Assembly (NCBI GenBank): GCA_902492275.1
Contig: CABUKW010000013.1
Location: forward strand, 1-36,040
Direction of reading: 5' to 3'
Length of the DNA stretch: 36,040 nucleotides
Origin: an uncultured Peptococcaceae bacterium
GTDB taxonomy: Bacteria > Bacillota > Peptococcia > Peptococcales > Peptococcaceae
Shown piece after piece: positions 17,418-25,071 of the stretch (position 1 is the stretch's first letter; every line of letters starts with the position of its first letter). The notes below the pieces were generated by a model. That model was not told where the DNA came from, did no database searches, and saw only the letters and a list, made by a program, of their open reading frames with translations. The translations under genes were made by a program, and so were the position numbers.

Positions 17418-18733
17418 ACATGCTCCTCCTTCCTAGTTCGATGCAAACCATAACTTTCCGCCAACAATTCCACAATGTGCTTGGTTTCTACTGCAATGCC
17501 GTCCTGCGCCAAACCGTCTTTGATATGCATCAGACAGGCCGGACAGCCCACCGCCACTACCTCGGCGCCACTTTCGGCAATGTGCGCCGTTTTTTGCCGG
17601 TTAATCTGACGGGATAATTCATAATATTTCAAATTAAAAGAACCGCCGGAACCACAGCAGCCATCAGCCTTTTCCATCTCAAGATACGCCGCACCTGGCA
17701 GCGCCTGCAATAGCTGACGGGGCTGGTCATGCACCTTCTGCCCGCGGTTCAGATGGCAAGAATCATGATAGGTAATCTTCTGGTCCAGTGGCTGCAGCAA
17801 CGCGGTGTCCAAGCCAATCATCATTAAAAACTCGCTGATATCGCGGGTCTTTTTCCCCAGCAGCAAAGCCAAGCCATAGTCAGGATGGCTTTCGCCCAGC
17901 ACTTTTGCAAATTCCTGTTTCCACGCTAAACCGCAGGAGCCGCAGCCGCTAACAATATAATCCACATCTAGATTACCGAAAATCTCCAGATTATGATGAA
18001 TTAAATCAGCGGCAATCTCTGTTTCGCCGGAAGTAAACAGCGGCGTACCACAGCAATGCTGTTCCTTCGGCGTAATCACCGTCACACCATTCAGATTGAG
18101 TACATCAATCAAATCCTGCCCAATCTGCGGATACACATAGTTCAACATACAGCCGGTGAAAAAGGCCACCCGATACCGTTCCGCACCCTTGGCTTTCGCT
18201 TCCAGCGGTACCATGCTTTTCAGATGCTTTTTGGGCAGCTTGGGAATTATCCGCCGCTGGTTAAAGCCCGCCATAGGCAACGGCACTCGTGCCACCTGTC
18301 CGTGTCCATCCGGCGCCGGCTTAAAAATCAACCGCTGAAACCAAGCGCCGCAGGACAGACCAAAATCAAAAAACTGCCGCCAATGCAGCGCCCGAAAAAT
18401 GGACTGCTTGGTAAAGGACAACCCCCGCTCCTTTACAATCTCTTCCCGCATCTCCAGAAAAATCTGATAGGTATTCACGCCAGACGGGCAGTTAGCCATA
18501 CAGGCTTTACACATCACACATTTGCTCAGCATATCCACAAAGCCGTCGGTCAATAAAAAATCGCTGTGCAGAAACTGCTCCACCAGATAAAGCTTGCCGC
18601 GGGCTGTGTAAGACTCGTCGTCCAACACCTGATGAATGGGGCAAAACTGCCGACAAGTGCCGCAGCGAATACACTTGGACAGTTCTCTGTCCCAACGCTC
18701 CAGCTTGCTCTGCTCTACCTTAATTTTCGCCAT
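17414..18733 (-). CDS. glcF: Iron-sulfur subunit of 2-hydroxyacid oxidase, GlcF type
   Basis: The 439-residue protein has two 4Fe-4S ferredoxin motifs near its N-terminus (CIRCGTCRQFCP and CVMCKACMANCP) and two cysteine-rich CCG domains (…EQHCCGTPLF and …DGCCGSGGSF), the layout of GlcF-type electron-transfer subunits. It passes electrons from the GlcD/GlcE flavins to the respiratory chain. The ATG at 18733 was chosen for AAGAAGG upstream. It overlaps the 3' end of glcE by 14 bp and its stop overlaps the glcD start, so the three are translated together. Confidence 0.9.
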   Translation of the reverse strand: MAKIKVEQSKLERWDRELSKCIRCGTCRQFCPIHQVLDDESYTARGKLYLVEQFLHSDFLLTDGFVDMLSKCVMCKACMANCPSGVNTYQIFLEMREEIVKERGLSFTKQSIFRALHWRQFFDFGLSCGAWFQRLIFKPAPDGHGQVARVPLPMAGFNQRRIIPKLPKKHLKSMVPLEAKAKGAERYRVAFFTGCMLNYVYPQIGQDLIDVLNLNGVTVITPKEQHCCGTPLFTSGETEIAADLIHHNLEIFGNLDVDYIVSGCGSCGLAWKQEFAKVLGESHPDYGLALLLGKKTRDISEFLMMIGLDTALLQPLDQKITYHDSCHLNRGQKVHDQPRQLLQALPGAAYLEMEKADGCCGSGGSFNLKYYELSRQINRQKTAHIAESGAEVVAVGCPACLMHIKDGLAQDGIAVETKHIVELLAESYGLHRTRKEEHV

Positions 18734-19847
18734 TCTGCACACCTTCTTTCTGTACTGGATTGAACCGCCCGTCCGTATCAAACTGGTTTTTCAACTGTAG
18801 CCAGATTGCGTCTTGTCCCGCTGGCGCTAGCCCATATTGATATTGATAATACCAATTACCACAGCCGCCTAACAGCTCCGCCTGTTGACAGAGCCGTTGA
18901 TATAATGCTCCATCAGCTTGAGCAGGCAGTAGCTGCAAGGTTCCCTGCAAAGGAACATACCAACAGCCGATTCGTTGCTCCGCCAATTGTTTTAACATCA
19001 CACCGCACTGTAAAGACGGCACTTTAAGTCCATCGCCCCAAACAGTACGGCTGCGCAGCGTTTTGATATCACGCCATATTGTTTCCGGATGCTGGCAAAT
19101 CTGTAAGCCTATTTGCAAAGCCTCCGCCAAATCGCTAATCGCCTGTAATTCCCGTTTTACTCGTTCTTCACTGCCATTGCAGACCAAAATCAGCTTGCTC
19201 TGTTCTTCTGCCGGCTGCAAAGCCCTTGCCGCCAACCGATTCCAATACAGACAAACCTGCGGCGTCACACAATGTTCCCGCAAGCCCCGTACCAATTCCA
19301 TCAGCGTTGCTTCCTCTGTCATATTGGCCTCTAGCATTACCTGAACCGGTTCCAGAGAAACCAGTTTTAACGTAAAGACCAGCGGAATGGCCAGTGTTTC
19401 CCGATTGCTGATATAAAACCGACACATATCATATCCTGTCACATTTTTTACTGTTTTGCCCGCCACAGACAGCACGGTGCCGTCGGCCAGCAAGACCTCT
19501 AAGCCCAGCACCTGAAAGCGGGGCTGTGTGTACCGCAAGCTGGTCAGACAAACCATCTGCTCTGCAAAAAAATCGCCAAGGCTGACTGTCCACAAATCAT
19601 CGGTCATCGCCGCCACATGCAGCCCCTTCTGACGGACAGCTTCCTCCAGTTCCCCCAACGTTACAGCCCGTTCTGCGGTCACTGTCAGGTTTGCCACATC
19701 AATCTCCCGAATTTTGTTCCAATTCTGAAAATCAATGCCCACGCCTTCCTGCCGCTGATGTCTGGTCAAAATAGGCAAATGCTGTTCTTTTGCCTGCTGC
19801 AATAAATCCTGTAATTCTTTTATTCCATACGGTTTATAGGTGGTCAT
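18720..19847 (-). CDS. glcE: FAD-binding subunit of 2-hydroxyacid oxidase, GlcE type
   Basis: The 375-residue protein resembles GlcE: a diverged FAD-binding domain (residues 1-180 or so, with VTAERAVTLGELEEAV and GKTVKNVTGYDMCRFY) and the C-terminal LKNQFDTDGRFNP, the family's usual end block. The glycine-rich FAD loop seen in GlcD is missing, as is common in GlcE. The ATG at 19847 follows AGGGGAT. An upstream in-frame start at 19979 would run through the promoter. It is first in the glcE-glcF-glcD-ygiQ run, downstream of an extended -10 promoter at 19903-19911. Confidence 0.85.
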   Translation of the reverse strand: MTTYKPYGIKELQDLLQQAKEQHLPILTRHQRQEGVGIDFQNWNKIREIDVANLTVTAERAVTLGELEEAVRQKGLHVAAMTDDLWTVSLGDFFAEQMVCLTSLRYTQPRFQVLGLEVLLADGTVLSVAGKTVKNVTGYDMCRFYISNRETLAIPLVFTLKLVSLEPVQVMLEANMTEEATLMELVRGLREHCVTPQVCLYWNRLAARALQPAEEQSKLILVCNGSEERVKRELQAISDLAEALQIGLQICQHPETIWRDIKTLRSRTVWGDGLKVPSLQCGVMLKQLAEQRIGCWYVPLQGTLQLLPAQADGALYQRLCQQAELLGGCGNWYYQYQYGLAPAGQDAIWLQLKNQFDTDGRFNPVQKEGVQNGEN

Positions 19848-19902
19848 GCCAACATCCCCTGTATTAAAAATGCCCTGCGTAATATTTTTATCATAACAAG
19901 GT

Positions 19903-19911
19903 ATTATAGCA
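19903..19911 (-). promoter_or_regulatory. Extended -10 promoter of the glcE-glcF-glcD run
   Basis: On the minus strand the sequence reads TGCTATAAT, a perfect -10 box with the extended TGn element, 55 bp before the glcE start. No clear -35 box lies 17 bp upstream, which fits an extended -10 promoter. Confidence 0.6.
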
Positions 19912-20021
19912 TAAAAGCTACCGAGAGAAAAGCATTGAAAAATAATTCTCACATTGATCAAACAAAAAAGACCGTTCATCAGTCAAGTAACATACTCCCA
20001 ACAAACAGTCCAGATACCCTG

Positions 20022-21260
20022 CTATTTCCGTTTCATAGCTTCTTTTTTCTTCCGCTTCATTTCACCGCGTAGTTGCTGACAGCGGGCAATATCATATTTG
20101 CAATCCTTAGGTGCTTTTTGAAATTCTTCCAACGCTAGATTATAAAAATCAATGGCTTGTTCATACTGCCCTTCCAACTTGCTCCAATTTTCACCCTGTA
20201 TTTGAAAAATCCGACCTAGCTGATAATAATTCTGCGACGCATACTGTCGGCAAATTGTTTCTGCTTTTTGATACATAGCCACACTCTCTGCCTGTTTCCC
20301 CCAAGAAAAATAGAAATTCCCCAAAGCAATATAATACTGGCAAGTCTCCACTGGCAGTTTCGCCTGCTGCATCTCTCGAATCGGAGCCGCCTTTTCATAC
20401 CAGACCAATGCCTGCTCCCACTGTTCCAAAGCCCAACAGCAACGTCCAGCCAGCTGGTACTTTTCTGCCAATTGCACACTATCTGCCAACGCTTTCTCCA
20501 TGCGCTCAATCATTTCTAACAACAAAGCAAGTGCATGAGCATAATCGCAATGCAGACTATTTTGATAAAACTCTTTGTTAAACAATTGTTCTAATTCTTC
20601 TAACGATAAAGCACTGTACCCTTCCTGCTCTGCCGCCTGATTGCGGGCTTGAGGCAACAACGCTACTGCCTGTAATGCAGGTATTGTGACCAGACATACG
20701 TGATTTTGCTCATCCCAGTAAATGTGTGTGGACAGGTGATTTTCCTCTACAGTCAGACAATAATCCGGCAACTGAAACTGCTGGCACAAAAAAGTTATAC
20801 TGTCAGGCTCTGTAATCAGTTCCCCACCTTGCGGCTCTAATAAATTGAAGCAAAACAACAGCTTCAGTACATCGGATAATCGAGTGTTCGTACTGTTCCA
20901 ATAAGTTACATCATCCTCCCCGGTCTGTCCCAAATAAACAAAAGGATCCTCAACTTGCCATCCTGCCTTGATAGCCACCGCCTTATCGGTCAAACACCAG
21001 CCAATCGCCCACAAATGCAAGGCTCCATCCGAGGTGTCCAGAGTAAAAGGTACAATTTCATCGGGATGATACAGATGCCCGTCGCCACGATTGACTGGCA
21101 AATATCCATACCGATGTAAAAACTCCCGCAGCAACTCTGGTAAAATCAACGCCCGTTTCTGCTCATTTTTTATAAAATCGCCCTGCCACACGCCATTTGT
21201 TTCTCCATGATATAAAAGTTCCATCGCTGCCAAAGGTGCTACATCACATAAAATAGCCAC
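20022..21260 (-). CDS. SUKH-like domain / TPR protein of unknown function
   Basis: A 412-residue soluble protein without signal peptide. The N-terminal half resembles SMI1/KNR4 (SUKH) proteins: LPELLREFLHRYGYLPV, a DPFVYLG strand and TRLSDVLKLLF. The C-terminal half (about 250-400) has several tetratricopeptide-like helices, for example LEQWEQALVWYEKAAPIRE and GQYEQAIDFYNLALEEF, ending in a lysine-rich tail. The start is GTG at 21260, after GAGGAG that is also the last codons of the upstream dihydrouridine synthase gene (stop at 21267), so the two are coupled. SUKH domains are common in toxin-immunity proteins, but no toxin gene is nearby. Function not assigned. Confidence 0.75.
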   Translation of the reverse strand: MAILCDVAPLAAMELLYHGETNGVWQGDFIKNEQKRALILPELLREFLHRYGYLPVNRGDGHLYHPDEIVPFTLDTSDGALHLWAIGWCLTDKAVAIKAGWQVEDPFVYLGQTGEDDVTYWNSTNTRLSDVLKLLFCFNLLEPQGGELITEPDSITFLCQQFQLPDYCLTVEENHLSTHIYWDEQNHVCLVTIPALQAVALLPQARNQAAEQEGYSALSLEELEQLFNKEFYQNSLHCDYAHALALLLEMIERMEKALADSVQLAEKYQLAGRCCWALEQWEQALVWYEKAAPIREMQQAKLPVETCQYYIALGNFYFSWGKQAESVAMYQKAETICRQYASQNYYQLGRIFQIQGENWSKLEGQYEQAIDFYNLALEEFQKAPKDCKYDIARCQQLRGEMKRKKKEAMKRK

Positions 21261-21266
21261 AATTCT

Positions 21267-22223
21267 TCACTCCTCACCTAATGATTGACTGACTTTGAGT
21301 TCTTCCTGAAAAAGCTGTTCCATCAAAATTTGATATTGTTGCAACTTCTCTGTTTTGCGAAGTTTCTTGGCATAGGCTTCCCCATGTTCCAACAACGGCA
21401 GCATATAACTCCACAGTTCTTTCATTTTGAACAACACCGGTTTATCGCCGGAAAATACCTGCTGATAGTCCTGTAACAGTGCATCGTGAAATTGCCGGAG
21501 CAATTGCTTGTCCAAGGGCTTCTGCTGCTGAATTTCATCCAACAGTCCAGGATTGCGCAAAATGCCTCTGCCCAGCATAACCGCCTCTACATTGGGAAAG
21601 GCTGCACGAAAAGCCTGATAATCACCGACGGTAAACAAATCGCCGTTATAACACAGCTTGTGCTTACTTTCCCGCGTCGCCTGGGCGAAGGCCTCCCAGT
21701 TGGGCCGATTGTGATAGAGATCCTTCTGAACCCGCGGATGGACAATCAATTCTTTCACTGGAAACTGATTGTATAAATCCAACAAATCGGCAAATTCAGC
21801 AGGCTGCTCCACGCCAATCCGCGTTTTGATAGAAATATCCATTGACAACTCGCTATAAATTTTTTCTAAAAAATGCTCCAATTGGTCCGGCTCCGCTAAA
21901 AAGCCGGCCCCTTTTTTCTTGCTTACCACCGTAGCCGCCGGACAGCCCAAATTCAAGTTGACCTCGTTGTAACCCAATTGCTCCAATTCTTTGGCAGTAT
22001 GGATGAAATGCTCTGCCCGATTGGTCAAAATCTGCGGCACCACCCGTATCCCTGCATTATGCTCCGGCAAGATGTCGTTACGCTCCCGACTGGTAAAGCT
22101 GCCATACTGGTTCGGCGCCAAAAAAGGCGTATAATAGCAATCTACATTATGAAAAAATTTTTGATAGGCATTGCGATAGATGTAGCCTGTCACGCCCTCC
22201 ATAGGCGCTAAATAATATCTCAT
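21267..22223 (-). CDS. dus: tRNA-dihydrouridine synthase
   Basis: The 318-residue FMN enzyme reduces uridines in the D-loop of tRNA. The N-terminus YLAPMEGVTGYIYRNA, NLNLGCPAATVVSKKKGAG (with the catalytic Cys), SIKTRIG, LIVHPR and CYNGDLFT with VMLGRGILRNP are the expected Dus blocks in order. AGGAG precedes the ATG at 22223. A TATAAT -10 box lies on the minus strand at 22259-22264, 35 bp before the start. It is followed directly by the SUKH-like/TPR gene. Which Dus subtype it is cannot be told with certainty. Confidence 0.93.
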   Translation of the reverse strand: MRYYLAPMEGVTGYIYRNAYQKFFHNVDCYYTPFLAPNQYGSFTSRERNDILPEHNAGIRVVPQILTNRAEHFIHTAKELEQLGYNEVNLNLGCPAATVVSKKKGAGFLAEPDQLEHFLEKIYSELSMDISIKTRIGVEQPAEFADLLDLYNQFPVKELIVHPRVQKDLYHNRPNWEAFAQATRESKHKLCYNGDLFTVGDYQAFRAAFPNVEAVMLGRGILRNPGLLDEIQQQKPLDKQLLRQFHDALLQDYQQVFSGDKPVLFKMKELWSYMLPLLEHGEAYAKKLRKTEKLQQYQILMEQLFQEELKVSQSLGEE

Positions 22224-22321
22224 AAAACGCTCCTGTTATTAAAAAAGTGACTGAAATCATTATAACAAATTTCATCAAGATTTTATCATCTTTTTCGTAA
22301 ACATCAAAAATATTTAGAGTA

Positions 22322-22350
22322 TTGTCATTATTTCGTTTTTATGCAATACT
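22322..22350 (+). promoter_or_regulatory. Promoter of the LysR gene of cassette 2
   Basis: TTGTCA (22322-22327) and AATACT (22345-22350) are separated by exactly 17 bp, with TG just before the -10. The start codon lies 74 bp downstream. The divergent dus -10 box is at 22259-22264 on the other strand. Confidence 0.55.
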
Positions 22351-22424
22351 TAATAATAAGATATATGATGTTTTTATATTTTTCACAAATTATGTTGGTG
22401 TGAGAAGGAGGTATTATCTATATT

Positions 22425-23309
22425 ATGAATATTGATCAACTACGCTATTTCAAACAAATTTGCGAATGTCATTCTCTTAATAAAGCGGCACAAGAATTAT
22501 ATATTTCTCAACCAGCGCTCACCAAAAGCATTCAGGCGATTGAAAAAGAACTAAATATCGAGCTTTTAGTTCGAACCAAAAATGGAGTTTATCCTTCTGA
22601 AATTGGAAAAATATTTTTACAAGAAGCCTGTTCAATTCTATCAATCTATGACAACTTCATCCAAAAAATAAATAAAACACGGTCATTTTCCGATTCTTTG
22701 ACCATTTATGCATATCCTGCCATCGCAAATACCTATGCTCTGCAAATTCTAAATGAATTACATCATAGCTTTTATTCATTAAATATCCATTTCAAAGAAT
22801 TTTTCCCTCGTGATCTCTCTATTTTAAACACTTCCACAAACGCACTGGCACTACTAATAGACGTTTCTGGAATCACAAGCTTTTCTGATGTACATCAGGA
22901 CTGTTTATCGCTCACAATCAAAAAAGAGCCTGTTTACGCTTTTGTATCAAAGAAATCAAAATGGGCACAGATGAAACTATTAAAAAAAGAATTCTTAACT
23001 GAAGCTACCTATGTGGCTTTCAGAAATTTCTCAAACTATTATCTGTTATTAAACAAAGAACAATTATCAAAAACAAATTTTACCAATAGTAAACTAATTG
23101 GTCAAGATCTTATCTTGACCCAATCGGCAATACATCTTCTTCCCTTCAGCCTTGGAAAGAATTTTTATACACATCCAGATATTGTGGCCATACCAACTGA
23201 AAATGATATCGTATGTTCCTACAATGTTCTTATGCCGCATACCTTTAACCTGTCTGAATTTCGTCCCGTTGTAGAAAATATTGTCGCCACACTAAAAAAT
23301 ATTTTATAG
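22425..23309 (+). CDS. LysR-type transcriptional regulator of cassette 2
   Basis: The 294-residue product has the LysR HTH (MNIDQLRYFKQICECHSL, then NKAAQELYISQPALTKSIQ, about residues 1-40) and a ligand-binding domain. AAGGAGGT lies 12 bp before the ATG. Unlike cassettes 1 and 3 it is not divergent from its putative targets. It converges on the permease at 23513-24970, with a 16-bp hairpin between. Its AT-rich composition matches cassette 2 and differs from the adjacent dus gene. It is assigned to the permease-hydrolase pair by position only. Confidence 0.9.
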   Translation: MNIDQLRYFKQICECHSLNKAAQELYISQPALTKSIQAIEKELNIELLVRTKNGVYPSEIGKIFLQEACSILSIYDNFIQKINKTRSFSDSLTIYAYPAIANTYALQILNELHHSFYSLNIHFKEFFPRDLSILNTSTNALALLIDVSGITSFSDVHQDCLSLTIKKEPVYAFVSKKSKWAQMKLLKKEFLTEATYVAFRNFSNYYLLLNKEQLSKTNFTNSKLIGQDLILTQSAIHLLPFSLGKNFYTHPDIVAIPTENDIVCSYNVLMPHTFNLSEFRPVVENIVATLKNIL

Positions 23310-23370
23310 ATATTGTTTTCTCTGTGCTTGTAACGTTTTGCGCTCCACATAAAGAAGAAATACGCTTGCA

Positions 23371-23410
23371 GAAGAAGGGACAAACCCACTAACCGGTTTG
23401 TCCCTTCTTC
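23371..23410. terminator. 16-bp perfect hairpin between convergent LysR 2 and permease 2
   Basis: GAAGAAGGGACAAACC (23371-23386) pairs perfectly with GGTTTGTCCCTTCTTC (23395-23410) around an 8-base loop. No T-run follows on either strand, so it may stop transcription weakly or protect 3' ends. Its position between convergent genes suggests a shared terminator. Confidence 0.65.
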
Positions 23411-23512
23411 ACAGCAATTTTGCTCAATATCCGACTTTCCACTTTGTTGAAGACTCTATATCCAGGTTTTCTTCCCACAACTTCTTTATTATGGCTATAA
23501 AAGTAGCTTCCC

Positions 23513-24970
23513 CTATCCCATGAAAGGCAATATAAGATTTGCTAACGGCATTCCTAAAATAAAGAACAAAACTAATGAAAATACAAAATGTAAAAAACCA
23601 TGTAAATATGTTTTTGACTTAATTACCGATGATTCCCCGAACATCATTGCCGCACTCCAACTTGCTGCCGGTGTTGCGAAAGCAGCATTCGTAGCTATAA
23701 TCAATCCAATAAACATTACCAGCGGATTTCCACCTATTTGCAAATACATCGGACAAAGCATTGGAATAAAAATTACCATAAACACCAGATTGTGTACAAC
23801 TTGCGTAAGCAAGCCAATTACAATGATGCAAATCGCTAAGAAAATTGTTGGATTCAAAGATGTCAAAATTGGCGTAACTACAGCCATAATCGAAGCCATA
23901 ATTCCACAATCAGCTGAATTCAATGCATTAGCAATTGGCTCTGTCGCTATAATTAACCACATTACATTCCACTGTATCCCTTTTGCCGCACCCTGTAACG
24001 ATATGAAGTGTTCCCCATTGGCGTTACAGTATCCTGCCATAATACTTATAATGACCAGCAGGCAGCCGCTCAAGCCCAATCTTGTTAAAATTTGTGTAAA
24101 CACCCATGTTTGCGGTAATAATTGCTGCAATAACATCATTGAAATAAATACAATCAGACATCCCAAGCCAAATTTCTGTTTGTTCGTTATACGGACATCT
24201 TTATCTGCCATTTCAGATAAATTAATTTTGGCAACTGCAGAAAAGTCTAATCTGAAAATATATTTCACAATTAGAGGCCACAAAATTACATAGAGCATCA
24301 CATAAGCAAACCATAAAACGGTCCAATTTAAAAACGGAATTTCTACACCAGGCATGCCCTGTTGTAGAAAGCCTACCATCATCAAGGTGCCTGGCTTAAA
24401 CAGAAATACATAGCTAGTCCACATAAAAACAGCTACTATAGACGTAACAAGTACCGTAGAAAATATATTTCTTTTTTCATATCCTGCTTTTTCCGCAATA
24501 TTCCTCACAATCGCCCACATAACAAAAATAGCAGCATAAGCAGAACCTGATAAATTTAAAATCACCGTACCCAACAGGATTCCCGTAAACAACGCATAAG
24601 GCTTTCCTTGAAATAATTTACACTGCAATAATTTATTCGCAATATAATCCGTCAACTGCGTTTGAGAAATCGCCTCTGCTAAAAGAAAACACAGCACAAT
24701 CTGAGGAATAACGGAAAAAGACCATCCACTTAAAAGCAAATTCGTCCCACTATCATAGCCAACTATCGCTAATGCTACCAAAGCTATCAGACTGGGCCAA
24801 TCTAGCGCGATAAAACACCACCCATAAATAACGCCAAGAAATACACCCAATACTCTCATACCCATCGGGGTAATTTGTGCAAAAGGCGGTAAAAAGCCAA
24901 CGCCAAAAAGGATCATTAGAAAAATAACGATATGCACATAATACATTCTATTCTTTTTCGTGGTTTCCAT
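23513..24970 (-). CDS. DASS-like anion permease of cassette 2
   Basis: The 485-residue protein has about 12 hydrophobic membrane segments and matches the partial permease at 1-1083 along its length (LPPFAQI, MRVLG, FIALDWPSLIAL, AEKAGYEKRN, IATEPIANAL). In the second half, ATNAAFATPAASWSAAM looks like a diverged form of the substrate-binding hairpin of the divalent anion/Na+ symporter superfamily. The ATG at 24970 was chosen for AGGAGGGGAG upstream; an earlier in-frame ATG would overlap it. It lies 101 bp after the hydrolase at 25072-27135, on the same strand, with a modest hairpin (GGTGTGGGCG at 25017-25026 with CGCCTCACACC at 25053-25063) in the gap. Inferred role: uptake of the hydrolase substrate. 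Confidence 0.85.
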   Translation of the reverse strand: METTKKNRMYYVHIVIFLMILFGVGFLPPFAQITPMGMRVLGVFLGVIYGWCFIALDWPSLIALVALAIVGYDSGTNLLLSGWSFSVIPQIVLCFLLAEAISQTQLTDYIANKLLQCKLFQGKPYALFTGILLGTVILNLSGSAYAAIFVMWAIVRNIAEKAGYEKRNIFSTVLVTSIVAVFMWTSYVFLFKPGTLMMVGFLQQGMPGVEIPFLNWTVLWFAYVMLYVILWPLIVKYIFRLDFSAVAKINLSEMADKDVRITNKQKFGLGCLIVFISMMLLQQLLPQTWVFTQILTRLGLSGCLLVIISIMAGYCNANGEHFISLQGAAKGIQWNVMWLIIATEPIANALNSADCGIMASIMAVVTPILTSLNPTIFLAICIIVIGLLTQVVHNLVFMVIFIPMLCPMYLQIGGNPLVMFIGLIIATNAAFATPAASWSAAMMFGESSVIKSKTYLHGFLHFVFSLVLFFILGMPLANLILPFMG

Positions 24971-25071
24971 AAAATCTGCTCCCCTCCTACTACACATACG
25001 CCGCTTACTCTAATTTGGTGTGGGCGCAACAAATTTCTGCACTTCATTGTCACGCCTCACACCCTAATAAC

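Noticed and set aside
23520..24293. 257-residue plus-strand open frame
   Set aside because: It is antisense to the permease at 23513-24970 and rich in odd residues; no ribosome-binding site or family likeness.
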